64,000 nt of DNA, taken from positions 3,999,501-4,063,500 of the forward strand of contig NZ_CP049744.1 of assembly GCF_000760935.2 (NCBI RefSeq), written 5' to 3'. Positions within the stretch are counted from its first letter, which is position 1, and each line of letters begins with the position of its first letter. Below the pieces are notes generated by a model that had not been told where the DNA came from, did not search any database, and saw only the letters and a program-made list of their open reading frames with translations. Made by a program: the position numbers and the translations under genes. This DNA is from Rhodococcoides fascians A25f (GTDB lineage: Bacteria; Actinomycetota; Actinomycetes; Mycobacteriales; Mycobacteriaceae). Of the stretch, positions 1 through 7,948 are shown piece by piece.

Positions 1-157
1 GGAGGCGAACGTGCGGATCGGCTGATTGTGCTCCCAGATAGTGCCCCCCGCACATCGAACACGCCGCGAAATCTTCGATTCACGCAGCGACTCGTTTCGG
101 GACTGCCACCGCGATGCCTACCATTGACCTTCGATCGAATGGGAGACGAGCGAACAC
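1..157. other. Left-edge intergenic region
   Basis: I see no supportable gene in the first 157 bases. Short open frames cross it on both strands but lack a ribosome site and family resemblance. It presumably holds the promoter of the PucR-type gene that follows; no clear -35/-10 pair stands out. Confidence 0.5.
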
Positions 158-1372
158 ATGGCCACACAGGAGGGCGGGGCACGGCTCGACACGGTCGCAA
201 CGCTGGCTGCGTCGGACGCAGGCGGCCTCGACGTCGTGTTCCTCGGAAACTTTCTCGACGTCCTCACCGACGCGGTGAACGCCGGCGTCCCGCTCAGACG
301 ACAACAGCTCAGACCGTTCCGGGCGCAGGGTGATGCTGCCGCGCGCGCCGGAGTCGCATTGCGCGCGCTCCTCGACATGTATCTGTCCTCGGCATGGCGG
401 CTGTGGCGAGAACTGCCCGCAGTGACGGCAGCCGCCGACAATCCGGCCGGCGTCGTGACGGCAGGCGAGGTGATGCTGCGGGCCGTCGACGACGCAGTGG
501 CCGAACTCGCCGAAGGGTTTCAACTCGCCCGCCGCACGCTCGTTCGTGCCGAGATACTCGCCCGCCGCGAGTTCGTCGACGATCTGCTCTCCGGAACGTC
601 CGACGTCGCCGGGGTACTCGGACGCGCCCAGACGTTCGGACTCGACCTGTCGAGTCCGCACGCGGTTGCGGTGGTCACGTCGAGCAAGCCGTTCACCGAC
701 GCGAGCTCGGCGATCGGACTCGTCGAGCGCAGCGTGCAGGGCAGCAAAGGTGACGCCGAGCTGCTCGTCGCAACCAAGCAGGGTCGGTTGATTCTGGTCT
801 TTCCCGCACCCGACCGCGAGGCCGTCGAGCATGTTCTCGACAGGGCGGGACGTGTCCTCGGTACGTCCGGGCACACCCCGACCGACTCCGTCGACCTCCG
901 TCGCGACGGCGAGTACGGCAGGACGCAGATCGGGGTCGGTCGCCCACGCGGAGGAGCAGGAGGCGTCGCCGCGTCCTACCGGGAGGCGCTCGATGCTCTC
1001 GAACTGGCCTCCGCGCTCGGACTCGATACCCCGGTGGTCGATGCCCGAGATCTGCTCGTCTACCGAGTCCTCATCAGTGACCGGGCCGCCATCGCAGATC
1101 TGGTCGACACGTTGCTGACGCCGCTACTGGTCGCCCGCGGTGGTGCAGGTCCGTTGCTGGAAACGTTGCAGGTGTACTTCGACACCGGCGCGAACTCTGC
1201 GTCCACCGCGCGGCGCATGCACCTGTCGGTGAGGGCGGTCACGTACAGATTGTCGCGAATACATGATTTGACCGGTCAAGATGTGGGCAACCCCGTCGAG
1301 GCATTTGCGCTGCATACAGCCGTACTCGGTGCCATGTTGCTCGACTGGCCTGGCGGTCGCTTGCCCTCATGA
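158..1372 (+). CDS. PucR-family transcriptional regulator
   Basis: A 404-residue cytoplasmic regulator of the PucR/CdaR class. The last 60 or so residues carry the family's C-terminal helix-turn-helix: a one-dimensional array near YFDTGANSAST, then the recognition stretch RAVTYRLSRIHDLTG. The first 150 residues are helical and of unknown sensory role; the middle resembles the GGDEF-like CdaR domain without catalytic motifs. PucR proteins usually activate catabolic genes in response to a metabolite. The target here is unknown, because the next genes (51-aa protein, TerC) lie 225 bases away with no obvious catabolic role. The ATG at 158 is the first good start; its Shine-Dalgarno (GGGAG) is rather far. 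One of three PucR genes in the window. Confidence 0.85.
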   Translation: MATQEGGARLDTVATLAASDAGGLDVVFLGNFLDVLTDAVNAGVPLRRQQLRPFRAQGDAAARAGVALRALLDMYLSSAWRLWRELPAVTAAADNPAGVVTAGEVMLRAVDDAVAELAEGFQLARRTLVRAEILARREFVDDLLSGTSDVAGVLGRAQTFGLDLSSPHAVAVVTSSKPFTDASSAIGLVERSVQGSKGDAELLVATKQGRLILVFPAPDREAVEHVLDRAGRVLGTSGHTPTDSVDLRRDGEYGRTQIGVGRPRGGAGGVAASYREALDALELASALGLDTPVVDARDLLVYRVLISDRAAIADLVDTLLTPLLVARGGAGPLLETLQVYFDTGANSASTARRMHLSVRAVTYRLSRIHDLTGQDVGNPVEAFALHTAVLGAMLLDWPGGRLPS

Positions 1373-1597
1373 CAGGTACAGACGACCAACTTGCCGGTTT
1401 CCGGCAAAGAATTCCGGCGAAACATGTCCGTAAAACGACCCTGCCTGCATGAAACTGAACAGTCACACTGGAGTAGTCGCGGTCGGACCCACCAGGCGTG
1501 GGGCCCCGCGGAAAGACCCACGATTCCCGTCGAGCAGAACGCTCGGCCAGAACGCCACCGGGATCATACGAACGAGAACGCAAGGAGCATGTGACAG

Positions 1598-1753
1598 ATG
1601 TCGTCATTGGTACAGAAGTTGACCACATTCGCTCGCAGCCCACAGGGCAAGAAGATGGTCGATCAGGCACGTAGATACGCAACCAAGCCGGAGAATCAGG
1701 CGAAGTTGAAGCAACTCGGTAGCAAATTCAGCGGTAAGGGTGGTCGTTCATGA
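1598..1753 (+). CDS. Small basic conserved-type protein upstream of TerC
   Basis: A 51-residue protein beginning MSSLVQKLTTFARSPQGKK and ending in a Lys/Gly-rich tail (KFSGKGGRS). AAGGAG sits 10 bases before the ATG. The TGA overlaps the TerC start as ATGA (1750-1753), so translation of the two is probably coupled. The protein is basic, predicted helical, with no transmembrane segment or cysteine. I do not recognise a characterised family, although small proteins of this look occur beside membrane-protein genes in actinobacteria. Function unknown; the coding call rests on ribosome site, coupling and sensible composition. Confidence 0.7.
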   Translation: MSSLVQKLTTFARSPQGKKMVDQARRYATKPENQAKLKQLGSKFSGKGGRS

Positions 1754-2817
1754 ACGTCGTTCCGTGGTGGGCGTGGGCGGCATTCGGTGCCGTCGTCCTC
1801 ATCCTGCTGGCAATAGACCTGCTTGCGCACCGCGGTGCTCACATCATCGGCTTCAAGGAGGCCGCGTGGTGGAGCGCTCTGTGGGTCGGCGTGGCGATAA
1901 TCTTCGGCATCGTCGTGTTCTTCACGCTCGGCACGACTGCCGGCGTGGAATACACCACGGCGTGGTTGCTGGAGAAGAGTCTGTCCGTCGACAACCTGTT
2001 CGTCTTCGCGCTGATCTTCGGCTACTTCAAGGTTCCCCGTGAGTACCAGCACCGCGTGCTGTTCTTCGGTGTCATCGGCGCCCTGGTCTTCCGTGCCATC
2101 TTCCTGGCCGCCGGTGTGGCCATCGTCAGCAAGTTCGCCGCCGTTCTGTTCGTCTTCGCAGCCATCCTGCTCTACAGCGCTTACAAGTTGATGAAGGACG
2201 AGGACGACTCGTACGACCCCGGCACCTCCATCGCAGTGCGCTTGCTCAAGAAGATCGTCCCCGTTCAGGACGAGTACTCCGGTACCAAGTTCTTCGTCAA
2301 GGAAGCAGGCAAGCGGGTGGCCACGCCGCTGCTCGCCGTCGTAGTAGCGATCGAGGCCGCCGACCTGGTGTTCGCAGTCGACAGCGTTCCCGCTGTTCTG
2401 GCCGTGACCGACGACCCGTTCATCGTGTACTCCTCGAACGCGTTCGCCATCCTCGGACTGCGTGCCCTGTACTTCTTGCTCGCAGGGTTGCTCGAGAAGT
2501 TCCACTACCTGTCCAAGGGTCTGGCAATCATCCTCGCCTTCATCGGCGTCAAGCTGATTCTCCAGGCCGGACACAAGGTGATCAGCACGTCGATCCCCGA
2601 GATCCCGTCTCTGGTCAGCCTGGTGGTCATCATCGTGGTCCTGGCAGGCTCGATCATCCTGAGCCTGAAGAATCCCCCGGAGGAAGACAGCGCCGACGCG
2701 ATCGACAGGGCCGCGGCCGACAGCCCGATCGTCGACCCGACGGACGGAACATCCACCGCCGGCTCCTCGTCGACGGGAACGTCGGGTACGGATTCACCGA
2801 GACTCGACAAGTCCTAG
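1750..2817 (+). CDS. TerC-family integral membrane protein
   Basis: A 355-residue polytopic membrane protein with about nine hydrophobic segments. It shows the TerC/Alx hallmarks: an acidic residue in an early helix (AIDLLAHR), the LEKSLSVDNLFVFALIF signature, and a second related block (VAIEAADLVFAVDSVPAVLAV). Acidic residues inside helices fit a proposed role in metal ion (Mn2+/Ca2+) transport or membrane metal homeostasis; TerC proteins were first known from tellurite resistance. The last 60 residues are a polar Ser/Thr/Asp-rich cytoplasmic tail. It follows the 51-aa gene with a 4-base overlap and is closed by a strong hairpin terminator. Family assignment is firm; substrate is inference. 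Confidence 0.9.
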   Translation: MNVVPWWAWAAFGAVVLILLAIDLLAHRGAHIIGFKEAAWWSALWVGVAIIFGIVVFFTLGTTAGVEYTTAWLLEKSLSVDNLFVFALIFGYFKVPREYQHRVLFFGVIGALVFRAIFLAAGVAIVSKFAAVLFVFAAILLYSAYKLMKDEDDSYDPGTSIAVRLLKKIVPVQDEYSGTKFFVKEAGKRVATPLLAVVVAIEAADLVFAVDSVPAVLAVTDDPFIVYSSNAFAILGLRALYFLLAGLLEKFHYLSKGLAIILAFIGVKLILQAGHKVISTSIPEIPSLVSLVVIIVVLAGSIILSLKNPPEEDSADAIDRAAADSPIVDPTDGTSTAGSSSTGTSGTDSPRLDKS

Positions 2818-2826
2818 CACCGCACG

Positions 2827-2863
2827 AAACATGCCCCGCCGATCAGTTCGGCGGGGCATGTTT
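2827..2863 (+). terminator. Intrinsic terminator after TerC gene
   Basis: A perfect 16-bp inverted repeat (2827-2842 with 2848-2863) around a 5-base loop, with a short T run at the end of the right arm. It separates the TerC transcript from the downstream Dps gene. Confidence 0.85.
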
Positions 2864-2894
2864 GTGTTCCGGGGCGTTGGGGCAATCACTGATC

Positions 2895-3443
2895 ATGGCT
2901 GAAAAGAACTCGTACACCGTTCCCGGACTCACCTCGGAAAAGGGCGCGCGCGTCGCCGAAATCTTGCAAGATCGACTGAACGCGTACAACGACCTACACC
3001 TGACGCTCAAGCACATTCACTGGAATGTCGTCGGACCCAACTTCATCTCGGTACACGAGATGCTCGACCCGCAGGTCGAGGCAGTTCGCGGTTTCGCGGA
3101 CGACGTCGCCGAGCGCATCGCAACCCTCGGCTCCTCGGCCAAGGGCACGCCCGGCACCATCGTCTCCGAACGTAGCTGGGACGACTACTCGATCGGACGC
3201 GCAACGGCCATCGAGCACCTCGGAGCTCTCGATCTGGTCTACACCGGCGTCATCGAGACCACTCGCAAGAACATCGAAGAGGTCGGTGACATCGACCCCA
3301 TCACCGAGGACATGCTCATCGGCCAGAGCGCCCAGCTCGAACTGTTCCACTGGTTCGTTCGCGCGCACCTGGAGAACTCCGGCGGGCAGTTGTCCACCGC
3401 CAGTGCAACCAGCGAGGTCGACGCAGCAATTCAAGCAGGCTAG
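2895..3443 (+). CDS. dps: Dps-family ferritin-like DNA-protection protein
   Basis: A 182-residue member of the Dps/starvation-inducible ferritin family, which forms a 12-subunit shell, oxidises Fe2+ with hydrogen peroxide and protects DNA. The ferroxidase motif is visible: H42 in KHIHWNVVGPNF, then D69 and E73 in the stretch ADDVAERIATLG. The ATG at 2895 (MAEKNSYTVPG) is chosen because an upstream in-frame extension lies inside the preceding terminator hairpin. The N-terminus lacks the Lys-rich tail of E. coli Dps, so direct DNA binding is uncertain. Stands alone between two terminators. It belongs functionally with katG/furA and the ferritin-like gene elsewhere in the window. Confidence 0.92.
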   Translation: MAEKNSYTVPGLTSEKGARVAEILQDRLNAYNDLHLTLKHIHWNVVGPNFISVHEMLDPQVEAVRGFADDVAERIATLGSSAKGTPGTIVSERSWDDYSIGRATAIEHLGALDLVYTGVIETTRKNIEEVGDIDPITEDMLIGQSAQLELFHWFVRAHLENSGGQLSTASATSEVDAAIQAG

Positions 3444-3457
3444 ACCTTCTCGACACC

Positions 3458-3493
3458 AGCACCGACCTCGCCGTTACCGGCGGGGTCGGTGCT
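3458..3493. terminator. Hairpin terminator between dps and the convergent gene
   Basis: Near-perfect 16-bp inverted repeat (3458-3473 with 3478-3493, one G-T pair) around a 4-base loop, followed by TTTC. It lies between the 3' ends of convergent genes and may serve both. Confidence 0.8.
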
Positions 3494-3508
3494 TTCGTCC
3501 GAGTGCAG

Positions 3509-3970
3509 TCAGTCGGTCGGCCTGGCCTCGTGCCCGCGGCGGCCATGGGTACGACGCTGCTCCTTCATCTCTGCCTCGAAGATGTGGCGGCGACCGTCGA
3601 GCAGTTCGTCTCGCACCGCCCGCTCGTGTTCGCGCAGCGGACTCCAGTAGCCGTCGTCGAATTCCTCGACGAGCTGGAACGTCCAGCGTCCGGGTGCGAT
3701 GTTCCTGCCGATCATGTCGTCGCCGATTCGCTGTGCGATTGCATCGTGATCGGCTTCGGCGAGTGCCTCGACGGCTTCTCCGAGGAGCAGGTCGGAGTGA
3801 CCCATCAGTTGATGGAACGAATAGAGGTGCCCGCGGGCCCGCTCGACGCATTCGAGCGCCTCGGACATCTTGCCCACCGCCGCCACGGTCGCGTCGTTAA
3901 CACCGCTCGGACGCCGATGCTCCGGAGACGGTGTCTCGTGGGCGGGCTTGGCGTCGCTGTCTGAGTTCAT
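3509..3970 (-). CDS. Conserved-type hypothetical protein, helical, DUF-like
   Basis: A 153-residue soluble protein. The central part is helical (VGKMSEALECVERARGHLY..FHQLMGHSD) and followed by the hallmark stretch FQLVEEFDDGYWSPLREHER, which recalls a family of short actinobacterial hypotheticals often encoded near stress genes. No enzyme motif, signal peptide or membrane segment is visible. The opposite strand also has a 153-codon open frame over almost the same bases; I prefer the minus strand because its product has balanced composition and the aromatic-acidic motif. Starts with ATG at 3970; convergent with dps. Function unknown. Confidence 0.7.
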   Translation of the reverse strand: MNSDSDAKPAHETPSPEHRRPSGVNDATVAAVGKMSEALECVERARGHLYSFHQLMGHSDLLLGEAVEALAEADHDAIAQRIGDDMIGRNIAPGRWTFQLVEEFDDGYWSPLREHERAVRDELLDGRRHIFEAEMKEQRRTHGRRGHEARPTD

Positions 3971-4087
3971 GGTCGACGGTTACCCGGATCGCATCCGTAC
4001 AACCGCACCCACAACGGGGATTACCGCGTCCGATCGTGGGTATAGCTCTCTGCGAACAGGTAGGACAATCTATTTCGAGGAGTTCAC

Positions 4088-4285
4088 ATGGCTGATTTCA
4101 TCGACAAGGCAAAGCACAAGGCCGAAGAGCTGGTGGGCGAAGCCAAGGAAAAGATCGGCCATAAGACCGACAACGACGATCTTGCTGCCGAAGGCGCAAA
4201 GGATCAGGCTTCGGGCAAGACCAAGCAGGTCGGCGACGACGTCTCCGACGCTGCAGGCAACATCAAGGACAAGTTCACGAACTGA
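4088..4285 (+). CDS. CsbD-family stress-response protein (copy 1)
   Basis: A 65-residue, highly charged CsbD-like protein (MADFIDKAKHKAEELVGEAK, later LAAEGAKDQASGKTKQVGDD). The family is small, helical and often controlled by the general stress sigma factor; molecular role unknown. A good Shine-Dalgarno (GAGGAG) precedes the ATG. Upstream, GGGTAT at 4038-4043 matches the -10 of actinobacterial SigB/SigF promoters, but I cannot find a clean GTTT -35 at the right distance, so control by that sigma factor is only a suggestion. Monocistronic, with a very strong terminator. A second, shorter CsbD gene lies at 43541-43711. Confidence 0.9.
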   Translation: MADFIDKAKHKAEELVGEAKEKIGHKTDNDDLAAEGAKDQASGKTKQVGDDVSDAAGNIKDKFTN

Positions 4286-4303
4286 CTTCTTGTTCGGACG
4301 ACC

Positions 4304-4348
4304 CCAAGGACCCCGCATCTCGAGCGGTTCGAGACGCGGGGTCCTTGG
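4304..4348 (+). terminator. Strong intrinsic terminator after CsbD gene
   Basis: A 20-bp inverted repeat (4304-4323 with 4329-4348) with one mismatch and a 5-base loop. It ends just before the 3' end of the convergent EAL-domain gene and may block read-through from both sides. Confidence 0.85.
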
Positions 4349-4368
4349 TCTGTGCGCGATCGACGGCG

Positions 4369-5097
4369 TCAGATCGGCGGATTCGGGAGCGGCATCGGTC
4401 GGCCGAACAGCCAGCCCTGCCCCAGGGTCGCGCCCAATGCCATTGCACGACGCAGATGCCGACGAGTCTCGATTCCTTCCGCCAACAGAGTTGCGTCGCT
4501 CGTGCGCAGGTAATCTCGCACCTGCCGCATCGCAGTACGCGATCGGTACGGCGACCGGACGATCGACGCGTCGAGTTTGACGATGTCCGGCGCGACCGAC
4601 GCCAGCAGACCGAGTGTCGCCGGCGTCGCACCCACGTCGTCCATCGCCACCGACATCCCGCGTGCGCGAGCACCTCGAACCAGCGCCATCAGCATCGGTA
4701 CGTTTCGATCGAGGTCTCGCTCGGTGATCTCGAGGACCACGTCGAGATCGTTGCCGATCGCATCGAGGTGGATGTCGACATCCCGTTCGTCGACGAAGCA
4801 GCCCGGCTCGATGTTGAGGAAGAATCGCACTCTGCGTGAGTACGCGCGCTCACGAGCCGCCCGCAACGCGGCCGCCCGGCATGCGACGTCCACACGGCCC
4901 ACCATGCCGCGCTCGCGGGCGAGGGCGAACACGGCCTCGGGAACGGCCAGGCTGGGAGAGGGCCACCTGGCGAGCGCCTCGTAGCCGACGACAGCCCCGG
5001 TCGACAGTTCGACGACGGGCTGAAACATCGCAGCCACCGACTCGACCGAATCGAGCGCCGCCGATGCTGCCAGCACCGCGCCGTCCGACACGGTCAC
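4369..5097 (-). CDS. EAL-domain cyclic-di-GMP phosphodiesterase (stand-alone)
   Basis: A 242-residue protein made almost entirely of one EAL domain, which hydrolyses the messenger cyclic-di-GMP to pGpG. The residues needed for metal binding and catalysis appear intact: E40 in YEALARW, N95 in LNIEP, E123 in LEITERD, D153-D154 in MDDVG, K174 in DIVKLD, E207 in AEGIET and Q227 in GQGWLFGRP. No GGDEF, sensor or membrane segment is attached, so it should be a soluble enzyme. The GTG start overlaps the stop of the upstream PucR gene as GTGA (5094-5097), implying translational coupling. Activity is inferred from residues only. Confidence 0.88.
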   Translation of the reverse strand: MTVSDGAVLAASAALDSVESVAAMFQPVVELSTGAVVGYEALARWPSPSLAVPEAVFALARERGMVGRVDVACRAAALRAARERAYSRRVRFFLNIEPGCFVDERDVDIHLDAIGNDLDVVLEITERDLDRNVPMLMALVRGARARGMSVAMDDVGATPATLGLLASVAPDIVKLDASIVRSPYRSRTAMRQVRDYLRTSDATLLAEGIETRRHLRRAMALGATLGQGWLFGRPMPLPNPPI

Positions 5098-6308
5098 GAT
5101 ATTCGCTCGTCCACCGGCGCGCGGCGTGCCTCGAGGCGGTCGGCGATCAGAGCCGCGTGTAGTCGACGCAATCCCGACGGCTTCATCGGATCCAGTCCGG
5201 TGAGCTGCTCCACGCGCTTGAGTCGGTAGTCGACCGTGTTGGGGTGCACCGTGAGCCAGGTGGCCGTCTTCTTCCGGTTGGAGTCCGATTCGACGAAGGC
5301 CTGCAGCGTCGGCAACAGATCGACCGAATCGCGTAGCGGATCGATCAACGTCACGAGGTGCTTGCGGCCCAGACCAGGCCTGCTCACCTGATACTCGAAC
5401 ACCAGATCTGCAATCCGATACGTTCCCGGCGAGTATCGCAGCCGACGAACGAGACTGAGCAGCTCGTACAGATGCGGTGCAGTAGCGGCGATGTCGTCGA
5501 TCGCTGCCGATGCAGTGGTCGCGGTAACGGCTATCTGCCCGCCGTCTGTGAAACGACCGACCAGTTCGTCGACGTCGACACCGGGTATGTCGGGCAGCAG
5601 AACGGTTCCACCGGTAGCGCTGACGGATGCGATCGGCGCACAGTCCGCGTCCAGCGTTGCCAGAGCACCATGGATTCTGCGCAGTTTACGGGCTGCCATC
5701 ATGCCGGCGTCACCCCTGCGGGCACCTTCGTCGGCGTGGGCCGGGAAGTGCAGAGCCACCACGTGATAGTCCTCGGCGAGCAGTGCGCCCATTCGATCGG
5801 CGATCTTGCGGGCCGTCCCGTCGCCGGTCAGCAGCGCGTCGAGCAGTTCCGCGTCGTGGCGGGGACCGTTCTGCGTCAGTGTGCGAAATTCCGCGAGGTA
5901 GGCATCGGAGACGGATTCGGTGACTGCATCGAGGAGCTCCATGATCAGTACGGTGCCGTCGACCATCGGAGCATCGGCGTTCTCGTCGACCGAGCGTGGG
6001 GCAGTGCGCAAACCCAGTGCGCAGCCCTCGTTTATCGCGTGCTGGATCCGGCCGAGCGGGACACCGTCGCGGGCCCACCTGGTTGCGGCATCACGAAAGA
6101 TGTCCATCGCACCCGCTATCGGTAGACGGCCGGATTCCAGGACCCCCGTTGCCAGTTCGCAACAGGTGGTCGTCATGTCGTCGAGCTCACCGCGAGCACA
6201 GTCCCGAGGCGGTGGAGTGTCCTCCGGTTCCCCGATGTCCTGATCCAACATCCGGGCGGCCGTCTCCCGCGGCGTCCGCAACCGATCGGATGCACGTCGC
6301 CCGCCCAC
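5094..6308 (-). CDS. PucR-family regulator coupled to EAL gene
   Basis: A 404-residue PucR-type regulator. The C-terminal helix-turn-helix is clear (FVESDSNRKKTATWLTVH, then PNTVDYRLKRVEQLTGLDP). The N-terminal 150 residues are a helical sensor-like region, followed by a CdaR-like segment. The GTG at 6308 is chosen because AGGAGG lies 5 bases upstream; the frame stays open to 6620 but without comparable ribosome sites. Its stop overlaps the EAL gene start by four bases, so a transcription factor and a c-di-GMP hydrolase are made from one message. A roughly 400-bp gap with palindromes separates it from the divergent lipase gene. Confidence 0.85.
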   Translation of the reverse strand: MGGRRASDRLRTPRETAARMLDQDIGEPEDTPPPRDCARGELDDMTTTCCELATGVLESGRLPIAGAMDIFRDAATRWARDGVPLGRIQHAINEGCALGLRTAPRSVDENADAPMVDGTVLIMELLDAVTESVSDAYLAEFRTLTQNGPRHDAELLDALLTGDGTARKIADRMGALLAEDYHVVALHFPAHADEGARRGDAGMMAARKLRRIHGALATLDADCAPIASVSATGGTVLLPDIPGVDVDELVGRFTDGGQIAVTATTASAAIDDIAATAPHLYELLSLVRRLRYSPGTYRIADLVFEYQVSRPGLGRKHLVTLIDPLRDSVDLLPTLQAFVESDSNRKKTATWLTVHPNTVDYRLKRVEQLTGLDPMKPSGLRRLHAALIADRLEARRAPVDERIS

Positions 6309-6704
6309 GTAATCCTCCTGTGGCACGCGCACGCTCTCTGTTGTGGTCACCCGACTCCACCCCTCGCACTCGAACCTGTAACAGGTTTGTCTGTCGTATC
6401 GGCTCGGCACCCACCTGCTGCGGCATCGACCTCGTGCGTCGCTCTCCACTGCGCCCGCTGAACCACCGAACGGAGAAGCGAACAGACGAACCGTAGAACA
6501 ATAATCAAACCTACGGATTGTTTTCGCCAATATATCCGGCATCGCATCCTGAATCGAGGTGGCCCAAGTCACTTGTGACGTCTTCTCACAAATGACGCAG
6601 CGGTTACGGGCAGATTCCAAACGCCAGGCCGGAGGCCGTAATCGACCGAAATCCGCGCCTACTGTTCCGGCTTGTCCAACAACCCTCGTCGAAAGTCAGG
6701 CTCC
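6309..6704. promoter_or_regulatory. Divergent regulatory gap with two dyad elements
   Basis: About 396 bases between the leftward PucR-EAL operon and the rightward lipase gene, locally AT-rich near 6490-6550. Two structures stand out. At 6491-6522 two dyads interleave: CCGTAG pairs with CTACGG and AACAAT pairs with ATTGTT, each copy 20 bases after its partner. At 6568-6596 an 11-bp inverted repeat (GTCACTTGTGA and its near complement, one mismatch) has a 7-base spacer. Both look like protein-binding sites for one or both promoters. No gene supported here. Confidence 0.5.
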
Positions 6705-7889
6705 ATGACCACTTCTCGGTCCACTTTCCGCGCAACACGGAAAGCCACCACTGTGCGCGCTGCAATGATCGCGGCAATGGCGTGCTCGCTTGCCCTCGGT
6801 ACCGGTGCGACAGCACTTGCCGCTCCCGCCGCTCCCGCTCCGCCCGCCACCGTGCAGGGCGAGGACGTCATCCCGCCCGCACCGACCGAGGCGTCACCCA
6901 AGGCCTCCGACCAGGGCATCGTTCCTCCGAGTCTCGACTCCGCTCTTCCTGCGACCAGCACCTACGATCCGAAGACCGAGACGAAGGGCTACGGACCGGT
7001 ATTCACCAACTTCCTCGCGGGCTTCCTGTACAGCGTCGTCAATCCCGACGTGGCACCGCAGGGGGCCAACGACTGGAACTGCAAGCCTTCGGCAGCGCAT
7101 CCGCGACCGGTTGTCCTGTTGCACGGCACCTGGGAGAACGCGTTCAACAACTTCGCTCGGATGTCGCCTGCGCTGAAGAAGGAAGGCTACTGCGTCTTCG
7201 CCCTGAACTACGGTGACACGGATTCCAGCGCCATCGGTCACATCAAGTCGCTGCGCGGCACGGACTCCGTCGCTTCGAGCGCCAAGGAAATCGCGACCTA
7301 CATCGACGCAGTTCGGGCCGCCACCGGCTCCGCTCAGGTCGACGTCGTCGGTCACTCTCAGGGTGGCCTCGTCACCCGTCAGTACCTTCGCTTCGAGGGC
7401 GGAGCCAACCTGGCCGATCCCACCAAGAACAAGGTGAACACCGTCGTCAGCGTCGCCGGCTCGAACCACGGCACCACGCTGGTTGGAATCGGCACGCTCG
7501 GTCGCACCATCAACAATCTGGGTCTGAACGTGCTCGGCGTCGTCGGTGCGATCGCCGGCCCCGCTGCCTCCGACCAGGTCATCGACTCTCCGCTGGTCAA
7601 GGCACTGGCTGTCGGCGGTGACACCGACCCCGGTATCAAGTACACCGTGATCGGCACCAAGTACGACGAGGTCGTCACCCCCTACAAGACGACGTTCCTC
7701 ACCGCAGGCCCCGGTGCCACGGTCAACAACGTCACCCTGCAGGACGGCTGCGGAATCGACCTGTCCGACCACCTGTCGATCTCCGTCTCGGAGCGCGCGA
7801 TCGGAATCGTGAAGAACGCACTGGATCCGAAGGGCTTCCCCACGAAGTCGATCCCGTGTGCGTACAACTCCCCCATCACCGGCGGATAG
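6705..7889 (+). CDS. Secreted lipase/esterase (alpha/beta hydrolase, class 2 lipase type)
   Basis: A 394-residue exported lipase. An N-terminal Sec signal peptide is visible: basic start (RATRKATTVR), hydrophobic core, and likely cleavage near residue 40 at ALAAPAAP, followed by a Pro/Ala linker. The alpha/beta-hydrolase body shows the oxyanion strand RPVVLLHGTW, the nucleophile motif GHSQGG (Ser218), and a C-terminal acid/His region near GIDLSDHLSIS. Four cysteines suggest two disulfides. It resembles triacylglycerol lipases/esterases common in Rhodococcus and mycobacteria. ATG at 6705 is preferred over a TTG at 6672 because the signal peptide is then normal. Substrate not predictable; monocistronic. 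Confidence 0.88.
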   Translation: MTTSRSTFRATRKATTVRAAMIAAMACSLALGTGATALAAPAAPAPPATVQGEDVIPPAPTEASPKASDQGIVPPSLDSALPATSTYDPKTETKGYGPVFTNFLAGFLYSVVNPDVAPQGANDWNCKPSAAHPRPVVLLHGTWENAFNNFARMSPALKKEGYCVFALNYGDTDSSAIGHIKSLRGTDSVASSAKEIATYIDAVRAATGSAQVDVVGHSQGGLVTRQYLRFEGGANLADPTKNKVNTVVSVAGSNHGTTLVGIGTLGRTINNLGLNVLGVVGAIAGPAASDQVIDSPLVKALAVGGDTDPGIKYTVIGTKYDEVVTPYKTTFLTAGPGATVNNVTLQDGCGIDLSDHLSISVSERAIGIVKNALDPKGFPTKSIPCAYNSPITGG

Positions 7890-7910
7890 TCACCCCGCTC
7901 AGCACTCACC

Positions 7911-7948
7911 GATGAGGACGATCGGCCGTACGGTCGATCGTCCTCATC
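7911..7948. terminator. Bidirectional terminator between lipase and monooxygenase genes
   Basis: Perfect 14-bp inverted repeat (7911-7924 with 7935-7948) around a 10-base loop that itself contains CCGTACGG. It overlaps the last codons of the convergent flavin monooxygenase gene, so it probably stops both transcripts. Confidence 0.75.

Noticed and set aside
1696..2574. 292-codon frame antisense to the TerC gene
   Set aside because: Asp/Glu/Gln-rich mirror of hydrophobic codons; a typical shadow.
2860..2884. GTTT-N15-GGGGCA before dps as a stress promoter
   Set aside because: The -10 matches poorly and the GTTT is part of the terminator hairpin.
3503..3964. 153-codon plus-strand frame opposite the hypothetical gene at 3509-3970
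   Set aside because: Nearly equal length, so ambiguous, but the minus product has the FDDGYW motif and balanced composition.
4018..4043. SigB/SigF promoter before the first CsbD gene
   Set aside because: GGGTAT is present at 4038 but no GTTT at 15-17 bases upstream; not listed as a promoter feature.
6491..6522. RNA pseudoknot from the interleaved dyads
   Set aside because: Loops 1 and 3 would have zero bases, which cannot span the stems; only alternative stems or DNA sites are plausible.
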